Position numbers and translations under genes: made by a program
Source of the DNA: Catellatospora sp. IY07-71
Lineage (GTDB): Bacteria > Actinomycetota > Actinomycetes > Mycobacteriales > Micromonosporaceae
Assembly: GCF_018326265.1 (NCBI RefSeq)
Contig: NZ_AP023360.1
Location: 1,107,501 to 1,171,500, forward strand
Reading direction: 5' to 3'
Length of the DNA: 64,000 nt
Shown here: positions 1 to 8,019 of the stretch, one piece after another
How positions within the stretch are numbered: the first letter of the stretch is position 1
Layout of the letters: each line of letters begins with the position of its first letter
The notes under the pieces: generated by a model
What the model was told of the DNA's origin: nothing
Databases searched by the model: none
Seen by the model: only the letters and a program-made list of their open reading frames with translations

Positions 1-186
1 CAAAAAGAATTCTCAAACCCGGCAGAACAAACCCGACAATAAAATGTCCAGATCTGTTTCATACCAAAGGAATCATCACGAGGATGAAAATAATTGGCAC
101 TGGCTATATAGCACCCTGTTGAGTTCTCAAAGAACAAGCACACACCTTGCTGGTGTCCCACATTGTGGGATCCCGCTCGGGGCAAC
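1..186 (-). other. Probable rRNA operon leader (5' end of an rrn transcript)
   Basis: Read on the minus strand this stretch resembles the spacer between an actinobacterial rRNA promoter and the 16S gene. It carries a box A-like sequence (116-136) and a perfect 7-bp-arm palindrome TCCCACA-t-TGTGGGA at 156-170, and it is more AT-rich than the surrounding genes. The 16S gene itself is not in the window; it would start left of base 1. Short plus-strand ORFs here do not look like proteins. The rRNA assignment rests on resemblance to known leaders and is an inference. Confidence 0.65.
116..136 (-). promoter_or_regulatory. Box A-like antitermination/processing signal
   Basis: The plus strand contains TTGAGTTCTCAAAGAACA; its complement TGTTCTTTGAGAACTCAA is the sequence found in leaders of actinobacterial rRNA operons upstream of 16S, where box A recruits Nus antitermination factors. 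It lies about 50-70 bases downstream of the expected transcription start of the proximal promoter. Confidence 0.65.
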
Positions 187-192
187 TCGTCT

Positions 193-221
193 AACTTACC
201 GGATCACCCTGCCCGTGTCAA
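193..221 (-). promoter_or_regulatory. Proximal rrn-type promoter, TTGACA-N17-TAAGTT
   Basis: On the minus strand a perfect -35 hexamer TTGACA (221-216) is followed after exactly 17 bases by TAAGTT (198-193), a near-consensus vegetative sigma promoter. Transcription would start near 186 and run left into the leader. Just upstream (231-246) lies the palindrome TCCTGA-tttt-TCAGGA. Confidence 0.7.
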
Positions 222-397
222 GCGAATCTTTCCTGATTTTTCAGGATCGATTTCCATCAACGTTTCGGCTGACCAGCCCGAACACACTGCCACTCGGTGG
301 CTAGATCAGTTCGGAAGAACCTGCAACCCGGCCGGAGGTCACTTCCGAGAAGACTCTCGGCTGACTCATTCCGCCCGGCTCGTTGCCGGCTCGAAGA

Positions 398-426
398 ACA
401 TTACCCGGTCGGTTTCGCGAATGCAA
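398..426 (-). promoter_or_regulatory. Second tandem rrn-type promoter, TTGCAT-N17-TAATGT
   Basis: On the minus strand TTGCAT (426-421) and TAATGT (403-398) are separated by 17 bases. The -10 hexamer and the following TTCT recur in the third candidate upstream, as expected for tandem promoters of an rRNA operon. Confidence 0.55.
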
Positions 427-516
427 GTCCCGCACCACCCGGATGTCCGGCGGTTTCCGAACTCCCACTTGAGCTTGCCGCTCGCGTGTTTTGTCCGTTC
501 CCCGCTGGCAGAGAGA

Positions 517-546
517 ACATTACGCACCCGGCCGACGATCAAGCAA
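517..546 (-). promoter_or_regulatory. Third tandem rrn-type promoter, TTGCTT-N18-TAATGT
   Basis: On the minus strand TTGCTT (546-541) and TAATGT (522-517) are separated by 18 bases, with TTCTC following as in the neighbouring copy. It lies about 120 bases upstream of the second promoter and just past the 3' end of fahA, which is transcribed in the same direction, so read-through from fahA would enter this region. Confidence 0.5.
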
Positions 547-572
547 ATCGGGGTCCTGCGGTGCCGATCACA

Positions 573-1748
573 TCAGCCCTGAGCTGGGAAAACAGTCCCC
601 GCAACGGCACCGAGCTCGATGTCCCCCACCCGGGCGCGCAAGACGACGGTGTCCCCGTCGACGAGGAACGTGCGTTCCTCGCCCTTCACCATCACCGGCT
701 CCCGCCCGCCCCAGGTGAGTTCCAGGAACGAGCCCACCTGGCCACGCTCAGGACCCGACACCGTGCCCGACGCGAAGAGGTCGCCCGTACGCAGGCTCGC
801 CCCGTTCACCGTCAGGTGCGCCAGCTGCTGCGCCGGCGTCCAGTACATGCTCCGGAACGGGGGCGCCGCCACCACGGTGTCGTTCCACTCGACGGTGATG
901 GCCAGGTCCAGTGCCCGGCGATCGTCGGCCAGGTACGCCTGCACCGCCGGCTCCTGGGCGGGCGCGTCGGTCCAGGCATCCGGGCCGAGCGCGGCGAGCG
1001 GCGTGATCCACGCCGACACGGAGGTCGCGAACGACTTGGCCAGGAACGGGCCGAGCGGCTGATACTCCCAGGCCTGGATGTCACGGGCGGACCAGTCGTT
1101 GACCAGCACCACGCCGAAGACGTGGTCGCCGAAGCGCTGCCACGGCACCGGCTCGCCCATCGTGGACCCGGCCCCGACCACGAAACCGACCTCGGCCTCG
1201 ATGTCCAGGCGCCGGCACGGGCCGAAGACTCCCTCGCCGAGCTGCCCGCTGGGGCGTACCACCGGGGTGCCGCTCACCACGACGGTGCCCGCCCGGCCGT
1301 GATAGCCGATCGGCACGTGCTTCCAGTTGGGCAGCAGCGGCGGCTGGCCGGGGCGGAACATCTGCCCGACGTTCGAGGCGTGGTGCTCGGAGGAGTAGAA
1401 GTCGACGTAGTCGGCGACGCTCCAGGCCAGCACGTTGGTCACGCTCGCGAGCGGGATGAGCAGTGGCTCCACGGCGGCGCGGTGCGCCGGGTCGGTGAGC
1501 AGCTCGGTGATCCGCTCCCGCACCGCCGACCAGTGCGCCGGGCCGAGCCCGAGGAACACGTCGAGGTTGGGCGCGCGCAGGCTGTCCGCGGCCAGGATCA
1601 GTCCCGCGGCCTCGGCGGCATCCAAATCAAAAGCAACATCCGCGATGCGTACGGCACACCGGGGCCGCCCGTCCGACGGCACGATCACGCCGTACGGGAG
1701 ATGGCCGATGTCGTAGCCGCTGCCGGCGGCTCCGCTTACCCAGGTCAT
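573..1748 (-). CDS. fahA: Fumarylacetoacetase
   Basis: A 391-residue enzyme that hydrolyses fumarylacetoacetate to fumarate and acetoacetate, the last step of tyrosine/homogentisate breakdown in the cytoplasm. Family signatures are visible: DYVDFYSSEHHASNVG near residue 115, YHGRAGTVVVSG, the acidic metal-binding DIEAEVGF, and NDWSARDIQAWEYQPLGPF with the downstream KSF. Length is close to the usual 400-420. ATG at 1748 has a GAGGAG ribosome site 6-7 bases upstream and overlaps the stop of a 24-codon ORF by ATGA, so it is probably translated together with the upstream unknown gene. It stands divergent from hmgA, the earlier enzyme of the same pathway. Confidence 0.95.
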   Translation of the reverse strand: MTWVSGAAGSGYDIGHLPYGVIVPSDGRPRCAVRIADVAFDLDAAEAAGLILAADSLRAPNLDVFLGLGPAHWSAVRERITELLTDPAHRAAVEPLLIPLASVTNVLAWSVADYVDFYSSEHHASNVGQMFRPGQPPLLPNWKHVPIGYHGRAGTVVVSGTPVVRPSGQLGEGVFGPCRRLDIEAEVGFVVGAGSTMGEPVPWQRFGDHVFGVVLVNDWSARDIQAWEYQPLGPFLAKSFATSVSAWITPLAALGPDAWTDAPAQEPAVQAYLADDRRALDLAITVEWNDTVVAAPPFRSMYWTPAQQLAHLTVNGASLRTGDLFASGTVSGPERGQVGSFLELTWGGREPVMVKGEERTFLVDGDTVVLRARVGDIELGAVAGTVFPAQG

Positions 1749-1819
1749 GCCTTCTCCTCGCTGCGCTCGTCGGCGGCATGACTCCGCAACGACATGATTC
1801 GCTCGCGCTGCTCGCTCAT
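1745..1819 (-). CDS. 24-residue linker ORF between two coupled genes
   Basis: A minute ORF (begins MSEQRERIM, ends DERSEEKA) whose ATG overlaps the stop of the upstream 277-residue gene and whose stop overlaps the fahA start, both as ATGA. It supplies the GAGGAG ribosome site for fahA. It is charged (Arg/Glu-rich) and its DNA has imperfect repeats of GAGCGAGC/GAGCGCAGC type. It may be a real micropeptide, or a linker element that lets ribosomes re-initiate from gene to gene. No function can be assigned. Confidence 0.4.
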   Translation of the reverse strand: MSEQRERIMSLRSHAADERSEEKA

Positions 1820-2649
1820 GCGCGTCCGTCCAGTAGTCCGAGTTTTTGCAGGTCGGCGAGAGGCTCCGGGATGCTGCACGTGCCGAAGCCCACCCACAGC
1901 GGGCGGTCCTGGGTCCGGCGCGCGCGCACCGCCTCGATCAGGGTGAGCGGCTGGGTGGTGGCCAGCAGCCCGGCGACCTCGGTCACCTCGGTGCCTTCGG
2001 CGGCGGCGCACGCGGCGGCCAGCACGTTGAGGAAGCCGTGATGGGTGAAGCCGGTCTCGGGGTCGGTGTGCCGGATCGCGTGGTGCAGGCCCGCGGTGAG
2101 CTTGAACGGCAGCTCTCGCTCGTGACACGCGATGATCACCGCGGCCAGCTCCATCGGCGTCGGGAACAGCTCGGCGGCCAGTCCCCCGGTGCGGAACTTG
2201 GCCGACACGGGCAGGCCGTCCGCGCGCGCCGCGGCGAGCGCGTCCAGCGCGGCCAGCAGCCCCCAGGCGAGCGGGATCTCCGCGAAGCCGGGCACCCCGC
2301 GCTCGCGTACCCGGGAAAGGAAGTCCTGCAGCGCGGGCTGCGGGTCCTCGCCGCGGCGGGCCATGGCGGCCTCGACCTGCACGACGCGGACGCCCGCGGG
2401 CGGGCGCGCGAAGCAGTCGGCGAGCGGCCCGTCGCCGATGACGCCGACCCCCAGCTCCTCGCCCGGGGTCAGCAGCCGGGCCAGCTCGGCCAGTTGGGAC
2501 GCCGGCACCAGCAGGGGGCCGACCAGGGATGCGTACCAGGCACGGCGGTGCTCGCGGTGGGCCGCCACGGCGTCGGGCAGCGTGGCGCTGCCGGGCGGGA
2601 AGACCGCGGCATCGTCGAGCAGCTGGGCCAGCAGCGGTGGCGTTGACAT
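1816..2649 (-). CDS. Unknown protein linked to homogentisate catabolism
   Basis: A 277-residue soluble protein, Ala/Leu-rich, with no signal peptide or membrane segment and no motif I recognise. It opens MSTPPLLAQLLDDAAVFPPG and contains GVGVIGDGPL, VRVVQVEAAM and KFRTGGLAAELFP, consistent with an alternating alpha/beta fold. It is first in the operon with fahA and divergent from hmgA, so a role in tyrosine or homogentisate degradation is likely by context only. ATG at 2649 lies close to a TAGATT -10-like hexamer at 2663-2658, so its mRNA may have a very short leader. Confidence 0.75.
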   Translation of the reverse strand: MSTPPLLAQLLDDAAVFPPGSATLPDAVAAHREHRRAWYASLVGPLLVPASQLAELARLLTPGEELGVGVIGDGPLADCFARPPAGVRVVQVEAAMARRGEDPQPALQDFLSRVRERGVPGFAEIPLAWGLLAALDALAAARADGLPVSAKFRTGGLAAELFPTPMELAAVIIACHERELPFKLTAGLHHAIRHTDPETGFTHHGFLNVLAAACAAAEGTEVTEVAGLLATTQPLTLIEAVRARRTQDRPLWVGFGTCSIPEPLADLQKLGLLDGRA

Positions 2650-2657
2650 GATCAGTC

Positions 2658-2706
2658 AATCTAGTGGACGCTACATAGAGCGGACAAGAGTGTCCGATTA
2701 TCGGAC
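2658..2706. promoter_or_regulatory. Divergent promoter with overlapping palindromic operators
   Basis: Between the two homogentisate transcripts lie two overlapping perfect inverted repeats: CGGACA-agag-TGTCCG (2681-2696) and GTCCGAT-t-ATCGGAC (2692-2706). The left arm of the first coincides with a -35-like TGTCCG 17 bases from TAGATT (2663-2658) on the minus strand. A regulator bound here would control both directions. No regulator gene is adjacent, so its identity is unknown. Confidence 0.55.
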
Positions 2707-2763
2707 GCCTCTCTTCGTAAAGTGGACACCGCTCCTAAAAGCGACACCAGGAGGTCGGTCGAC

Positions 2764-3930
2764 ATGCCGTACTACCGCACCGTCGGCGAGGTCCCGCGGA
2801 AACGGCACACGCAGTTCCGCAAACCCGACGGCGGCCTCCACGCCGAGGAGCTGATGGGCCAGGAGGGCTTCTCCTCCGACTCCTCCCTGCTCTACCACCT
2901 GCACGCGCCGACCGCGATCGTCGCCGCGGAGGAGTTCGAGCCGCCCGCGTGGACCCGGCTGCCGAACCGGCCGCTGAAGCCACGCCACCTGCAGACCCAC
3001 AAGCTCGACCAGACCGGCGCCGACGCGGTGCTCGGGCGGCAGCACCTGCTCGCCAACGACGACTGCCGCATCTCGTACGTGCTCGCCGACACTCCGTCGC
3101 CGCTCTACCGCAACGCGATCGGTGACGAGTGCCTATACGTCGAGGCGGGCCGGCTGCGAGTGGAGACGGTGTTCGGCGCGCTGGAGGCGGTCGAGGGCGA
3201 CTACGTCGTCATCCCCACCTCGGTGGTGCACCGGCTGGTGCCGCTGGAGCCGACCCGGCTGCTGGTCATCGAGGCCACTGGGCACATCGGGCCGCCCAAG
3301 CGCTACCTGTCGGTGCGCGGCCAGTTCCTGGAGCACGCGCCGTACTGCGAGCGCGACCTGCGCGGGCCGGACGAGCCGCTGCTGGTCGACGGGACCGACG
3401 TCGAGGTGCTGGTGCAGCACCGCCGCGGCTGGACCCGCCACGTGTACGCGCAGCACCCGTTCGACGTGGTGGGCTGGGACGGCTGCCTCTACCCCTGGGC
3501 GTTCTCGATCCACGACTTCGAGCCGATCACCGGCCGGCTGCACCAGCCGCCGCCGGTGCACCAGACGTTCCAGGGGCCGAACTTCGTGATCTGCTCCTTC
3601 GTGCCGCGCAAGGTCGACTACCACCCGCTGGCCATCCCGGTGCCGTACAACCACCACAACGTCGACTCCGACGAGATGCTCTTCTACACCGGCGGCGACT
3701 ACGAGGCCCGCCGCGGCTCGGGCATCGGGCAGGGTTCGATCTCGCTACACCCGTCCGGGTTCACCCATGGGCCGCAGCCGGGGGCCGCCGAGCGCTCGAT
3801 CGGAGCCGAACGATTCGACGAACTGGCTGTCATGGTGGACACATTCCGCCCGTTGGATCTGTGCGAGCCCGCGCTCGCCTGCGAGGATCCCGGGTACGCC
3901 TGGACGTGGTCGGGCAGGGCTCCGGGGTAA
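2764..3930 (+). CDS. hmgA: Homogentisate 1,2-dioxygenase
   Basis: A 388-residue cytoplasmic non-haem iron enzyme that opens the ring of homogentisate to maleylacetoacetate. The cupin core and C-terminal iron-binding part are clear: NHHNVDSDEMLFYTGGD gives the His/Glu pair and HPSGFTHGPQPG the second His. The start MPYYRTVGEV at 2764 is preferred over an upstream in-frame ATG because AGGAGG lies 8-10 bases before it. Homologues in other phyla are often 430 residues or more, so this is the shorter form. A maleylacetoacetate isomerase gene is not in the window. Confidence 0.93.
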   Translation: MPYYRTVGEVPRKRHTQFRKPDGGLHAEELMGQEGFSSDSSLLYHLHAPTAIVAAEEFEPPAWTRLPNRPLKPRHLQTHKLDQTGADAVLGRQHLLANDDCRISYVLADTPSPLYRNAIGDECLYVEAGRLRVETVFGALEAVEGDYVVIPTSVVHRLVPLEPTRLLVIEATGHIGPPKRYLSVRGQFLEHAPYCERDLRGPDEPLLVDGTDVEVLVQHRRGWTRHVYAQHPFDVVGWDGCLYPWAFSIHDFEPITGRLHQPPPVHQTFQGPNFVICSFVPRKVDYHPLAIPVPYNHHNVDSDEMLFYTGGDYEARRGSGIGQGSISLHPSGFTHGPQPGAAERSIGAERFDELAVMVDTFRPLDLCEPALACEDPGYAWTWSGRAPG

Positions 3931-4206
3931 GCCCACCGACGTTCCCCTGAACCGCCGGGATAGGACGGTGTGCGGAATCGGGCGGCAGTCTGCCGTCATT
4001 CGCGCATCGTCCTATCTGCTCTCATACGTATGGCTGATTGGATTCGCGCACAACGAGTCCAGTAGCTGACAACGGCCCGATTTTAATGTTCTAGACATAG
4101 ATGTTAAGTAGAGTCAGGACGGCCTGGCGGGGAACGTGGCGTTACGCCAACACAGGCAAGCGCGTCGGTCAGATCGCCAGCAGGGCACTTCAGTGGGGAG
4201 CTGAGA
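3931..4206. other. Intergenic region before the polysaccharide locus
   Basis: A 276-base gap with no credible gene. It holds a perfect 13-bp palindrome CGGCAG-t-CTGCCG (3983-3995), too tight for a hairpin loop and so perhaps a protein site, and an AT-richer segment around 4080-4115 (TTTTAATGTTCTAGACATAGATG) where the promoter of the WbaP-like gene would be expected. I could not fix clean -35/-10 hexamers. Confidence 0.4.
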
Positions 4207-5700
4207 GTGACTACCGTCCACATAGGTGCGTCCAATGCCGCGGGACAGAATGTCCGCGCCCAGCGCACCGCCGCGACCACCAGGGGGCTGCCCGGCGCAC
4301 GGGCGCGGTGGGAGTCCCGCTACGTCAAGAGCCTGATCCTCTCGGACGGGGCGGTGGGACTCGTCGCCGCCCTCGTTGCGCTCAAGGTCATCTTCGGCCG
4401 CACTGATTTAGTCGAGTACATCGCCTTCAGTCTTTCCCTGCCCACCATTTGGATTCTGGCGCTCTTCGCCAATCGGGCGTACGACCGGCGCTATCTATTC
4501 GTTGGTAACGATGAGTACCAGCGCGTTCTGCACAGCGGCCTGGTGCTCGGCGCGGTGATCGGCCTGGGGTCGTACTTCCTGCACCTCGGCGTCGCCCGCG
4601 GCTACGTCGTCATCGCGGTGCCGATCGTCACCGTCTACGGCATCATCAGCCGCTACACCCTGCGCCGCCGGCTGCACCGCGCCTGGGCCAAGGGCAGGTG
4701 CCTGCGCCAGGTCGTCGTGGTCGGTCACGAGAGCTCGGTCGTCGCGCTCACCCGCCAGCTGCGGCACGAGCGCTACCACGGCCTCGGCGTCGTCGCCGCC
4801 TGCGTGCCCGAGCTGCGGGTCGGCTCCCCGCTGGCCGGCATGGGCATCCTCGTGTACGACACCCTGCACGACGTCGCCAGCGTGGTGCGCGAGGTGGGCG
4901 CCGACATGGTCATCGTGCTCTCCTGCCCCGAGCTGGAAGGCCCGGAGCTGCGCCGCCTGGCGTGGAGCGTGGAGACGCTGGACGTGGACCTGATGGTCGC
5001 CAGCGCCCTGTTCGACGTCGCGAACAGCCGGACCACCATCCGCCCCGCCGACGGCCTGCCCATGCTGCACCTCGACCACCCGCGCTTCTCCGGCGCCCGG
5101 CGCTTCCTCAAGGACGCCTCCGACCGGATCCTCGCCGCCGTCGCGCTCGCCATGCTGGCCCCCCTGCTGCTGGTCTGCGCCCTGGTCATCCGGTTCAGCC
5201 GGGACGACCGCGGGCCGGCCCTGTTCCGCCAGGTCCGCGTCGGGCAGCACCGGCAGGAGTTCGTCATCTACAAGTTCCGCACGATGTACACCGACGCCGA
5301 GGCCCGCCTGGCCGACCTCAGACACCTCAACGAGGGCGACGGCGTGCTGTTCAAGATGAAGAACGACCCGCGCGTGACGCCGTTCGGCCGCTGGCTGCGC
5401 CGCTACTCCATCGACGAGCTGCCCCAGCTGATCAACGTGCTCAAGGGCGAGATGTCGCTGGTCGGGCCGCGCCCCCCGCTGGACTCCGAGGTCGAGCAGT
5501 ACCCGGCCGACATGCACCGGCGCCTGGTGGTCAAGCCCGGCCTGACCGGCCTGTGGCAGGTGTCCGGCCGCTCCGACCTGTCCTGGGAGGAGTCGATGCG
5601 ACTCGACCTGCGCTACGTCGAGAACTGGTCGCTCACCCTCGATGTCGTGATCATGCTTCGTACCTGCACGGCCGTGCTGCGCAGCTCCGGCGCCTACTGA
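4207..5700 (+). CDS. Polyprenyl-phosphate sugar-1-phosphate transferase (WbaP/CpsE type)
   Basis: A 497-residue inner-membrane enzyme that moves a sugar-1-phosphate from a nucleotide sugar to undecaprenyl phosphate, starting each polysaccharide repeat unit. Four hydrophobic segments lie in residues 42-150, a Rossmann-like domain follows (about 165-295), then a membrane hairpin near 306-328 and the catalytic domain with KFRTM (356-360), DELPQLINVLKGEMSLVGPRP-type core (403-423) and PGLTGLWQVSGR (444-455). The GTG start at 4207 has GGGGAG about 8 bases upstream. cysD follows after 15 bases, so sulfate activation is probably transcribed with it. The sugar donor cannot be read from sequence. Confidence 0.92.
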   Translation: MTTVHIGASNAAGQNVRAQRTAATTRGLPGARARWESRYVKSLILSDGAVGLVAALVALKVIFGRTDLVEYIAFSLSLPTIWILALFANRAYDRRYLFVGNDEYQRVLHSGLVLGAVIGLGSYFLHLGVARGYVVIAVPIVTVYGIISRYTLRRRLHRAWAKGRCLRQVVVVGHESSVVALTRQLRHERYHGLGVVAACVPELRVGSPLAGMGILVYDTLHDVASVVREVGADMVIVLSCPELEGPELRRLAWSVETLDVDLMVASALFDVANSRTTIRPADGLPMLHLDHPRFSGARRFLKDASDRILAAVALAMLAPLLLVCALVIRFSRDDRGPALFRQVRVGQHRQEFVIYKFRTMYTDAEARLADLRHLNEGDGVLFKMKNDPRVTPFGRWLRRYSIDELPQLINVLKGEMSLVGPRPPLDSEVEQYPADMHRRLVVKPGLTGLWQVSGRSDLSWEESMRLDLRYVENWSLTLDVVIMLRTCTAVLRSSGAY

Positions 5701-5715
5701 CGGGAGACGACTTCA

Positions 5716-6618
5716 GTGACGACGTTCCAGGTATCGCATCTCGATGCTCTCGAAGCCGAGAGCGTGTTCGTGATGCGGGAGGTGGTCGCCGAGTTCGAGC
5801 GCCCGGTGCTGCTGTTCTCGGGCGGTAAAGACTCGATCGTGATGCTGCGGTTGGCGCAGAAGGCGTTCGCGCCGGGGCGGATCCCGTTCCCGGTGATGCA
5901 CGTCGACACCGGCCACAACTTCCCCGAGGTCATGGAGTATCGCGACCGGCGGGTCGACGAGCTCGGGTTGCAGCTGATCGTGGCCAGCGTGCCGGAGGCC
6001 ATCTCGCGTGGGCTCGTGACCGAGCCGGCTGGCGGTTCGCGGAATCGGATTCAGACGCCGGTGTTGCTGGACGCGGTGGACAAGTACCGGTTCGATGCGC
6101 TGTTCGGTGGTGCGCGCCGGGACGAGGAGAAGGCGCGGGCCAAGGAGCGGGTGTTCTCGTTCCGGGACGAGTTCGGGCAGTGGGATCCGAAGAATCAGCG
6201 TCCTGAGCTGTGGTCTTTGTACAACGGCCGGCATCATCCGGGTGAGAGCATCCGGGTGTTCCCGTTGTCGAACTGGACCGAGCTGGACATCTGGCACTAC
6301 ATCGCGCGGGAGGCGATCCCGCTGCCGTCGATCTACTACGCGCATGAGCGTGAGGTCGTCGACCGGGACGGGATGCTGTTCGCGGTCAACGAGTTCATTG
6401 CGGCGCGGGCCGGTGAGTCGGTGTTCAAGGCCAGGGTGCGTTACCGCACGGTCGGGGATGCCACGCTGACCGCCGCCGTCGCGTCGGAGGCGGACACGGT
6501 GGAGAAGGTCATCGCCGAGGTCGCCGCGACACGGGTGACCGAGCGTGGCGCCACGCGCGGCGATGACAAGGTCAGCGAGGCGGCGATGGAAGACCGCAAG
6601 CGTGAGGGGTACTTCTGA
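5716..6618 (+). CDS. cysD: Sulfate adenylyltransferase subunit 2
   Basis: A 300-residue cytoplasmic PP-loop enzyme that with CysN makes adenosine 5'-phosphosulfate (APS) from sulfate and ATP. The pyrophosphatase loop SGGKDS is at 35-40, followed by MHVDTGHNFPEV and the family segments GGARRDEEKARAKER and SFRDEFGQWDPKNQRPELW. Length and ending are typical. GTG at 5716 follows the sugar transferase stop by 15 bases with GGGAG upstream; its stop overlaps the cysN ATG. The cysH and cysC genes that often accompany cysDN are absent, and two sulfotransferases lie nearby, suggesting sulfate for polysaccharide rather than only for cysteine. Confidence 0.95.
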   Translation: MTTFQVSHLDALEAESVFVMREVVAEFERPVLLFSGGKDSIVMLRLAQKAFAPGRIPFPVMHVDTGHNFPEVMEYRDRRVDELGLQLIVASVPEAISRGLVTEPAGGSRNRIQTPVLLDAVDKYRFDALFGGARRDEEKARAKERVFSFRDEFGQWDPKNQRPELWSLYNGRHHPGESIRVFPLSNWTELDIWHYIAREAIPLPSIYYAHEREVVDRDGMLFAVNEFIAARAGESVFKARVRYRTVGDATLTAAVASEADTVEKVIAEVAATRVTERGATRGDDKVSEAAMEDRKREGYF

Positions 6619-7919
6619 TGACCGCTGTTGCAGAGCCCGCCGCCGAGGCCCGGCACGAGGGGCGCGTCGACCTGCTGCGTTTCGCGACGGCGGGGTCGGT
6701 CGACGACGGTAAGAGCACGCTGATCGGGCGGCTGCTGTACGACACGAAGTCGCTGTTCGAAGACCAGCTCGAAGCGGTCGAGGCGGTGTCGGCGGCGCGT
6801 GGGGACGAGTACACCAACCTCGCCCTGCTCACCGACGGGCTGCGCGCCGAGCGGGAACAGGGCATCACCATCGACGTCGCCTACCGGTACTTCGCCACCC
6901 CGCGGCGCAAGTTCATCATCGCCGACACCCCCGGCCACATCCAGTACACCCGCAACATGGTCACCGGCGCCTCCACCGCCGACCTCGCGCTGGTCCTGGT
7001 CGACGCGCGCAAGGGCATCGTGGAGCAGTCACGCCGGCACGCGTTCCTGTGCTCGCTGCTGCGCGTGCCGCACCTGGTCCTGTGCGTCAACAAGATGGAC
7101 CTCGTCGACTACGACCAGCAGGTTTACGACCGCATCGTCGACGAGTTCACCAGCTTCGCGGCGAAACTCGACATCACCGACCTGGCGATCATCCCCATCA
7201 GCGCGCTGCAGGGCGACAACATCGCCACACGGTCGGCCAACATGCCCTGGTACGAAGGCCCCAGCCTGCTGCACCACCTCGAACACGTGCACATCGCCTC
7301 CGACCGCAACCTCGTCGACGTCCGCTTCCCCGTCCAGTACGTCATCCGGCCCCAGTCCACGACCGTCACCGACTACCGCGGTTACGCGGGCCAGGTCGCC
7401 TCCGGCATCCTCAAACCCGGCGACGAGGTCATGGTCCTGCCCTCAGGCATGACCACCCGCATCGCCGGCATCGACACCGCCGACGGACCCGTCACCGAGG
7501 CGTTCCCGCCCATGTCGGTGACCGTCCGGCTCGAAGACGAGATCGACATCTCGCGCGGGGACATGATCTGCCGACCCCACAACACCCCCACCCCCGCCCA
7601 GGACATCGAAGCCCTCGTCTGCTGGATGGACGAAACCAAGCCCCTCACCGTCGGCGGCAAGTACGCGATCAAGCACACCACCCGCACCGCACGCGCGATC
7701 GTCAAAAGCCTGCAATACCGGCTCGACGTCAACACCCTGCACCGCGACGAAACCGCCGGCCAGCTCGGCCTCAACGACATCGGCCGCGTCCGGCTGCGCA
7801 CCACCATCCCGCTGATGGCCGACGAATACCGCCGCAACCGCACCACCGGCGGGTTCATCATCATCGACGAGACCACCAACCGCACCGTCGCCGCCGGCAT
7901 GATCATCGAAGCCGGCTAG
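6618..7919 (+). CDS. cysN: Sulfate adenylyltransferase subunit 1 (GTPase)
   Basis: A 433-residue translation-factor-like GTPase that drives APS synthesis by CysD. GTP motifs: GSVDDGKST (26-34), DTPGH (103-107), NKMD (158-161) and ISALQGDN; two beta-barrel domains follow. It ends near GFIIIDETTNRTVAAGMIIEAG, so it lacks the C-terminal APS kinase (CysC) domain present in NodQ/CysNC fusions. PAPS for the neighbouring sulfotransferases therefore needs an APS kinase encoded elsewhere. ATG overlaps the cysD stop. A hairpin terminator follows at 7951. Confidence 0.95.
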   Translation: MTAVAEPAAEARHEGRVDLLRFATAGSVDDGKSTLIGRLLYDTKSLFEDQLEAVEAVSAARGDEYTNLALLTDGLRAEREQGITIDVAYRYFATPRRKFIIADTPGHIQYTRNMVTGASTADLALVLVDARKGIVEQSRRHAFLCSLLRVPHLVLCVNKMDLVDYDQQVYDRIVDEFTSFAAKLDITDLAIIPISALQGDNIATRSANMPWYEGPSLLHHLEHVHIASDRNLVDVRFPVQYVIRPQSTTVTDYRGYAGQVASGILKPGDEVMVLPSGMTTRIAGIDTADGPVTEAFPPMSVTVRLEDEIDISRGDMICRPHNTPTPAQDIEALVCWMDETKPLTVGGKYAIKHTTRTARAIVKSLQYRLDVNTLHRDETAGQLGLNDIGRVRLRTTIPLMADEYRRNRTTGGFIIIDETTNRTVAAGMIIEAG

Positions 7920-7950
7920 CCGACACCGGCAGCGCGAACTACCAACAGCC

Positions 7951-7981
7951 AACCGCACCCGCCCACCGGGCAGGTGCGGTT
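7951..7981 (+). terminator. Hairpin terminator after cysN
   Basis: AACCGCACC (7951-7959) pairs with GGTGCGGTT (7973-7981), and an inner GCCC/GGGC extends the stem. It lies 32 bases after the cysN stop. There is no long T-run, as is common in high-GC actinomycetes. Confidence 0.65.
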
Positions 7982-8019
7982 CGGCATGTCAGGGCACTTG
8001 CACCCGCACCGGCGTCCAA

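Noticed and set aside
44..582. Short plus-strand ORFs at the left edge
   Set aside because: They cross a box A, promoters and palindromes of an rrn leader and have no ribosome sites or protein-like content.
297..1781. 494-codon plus-strand ORF over fahA and the rrn promoters
   Set aside because: Runs against fahA, whose motifs are unambiguous; Arg/His/Pro-rich composition.
6618..7919. CysN thought to be a CysNC fusion
   Set aside because: Ends at 433 residues without an APS kinase P-loop.
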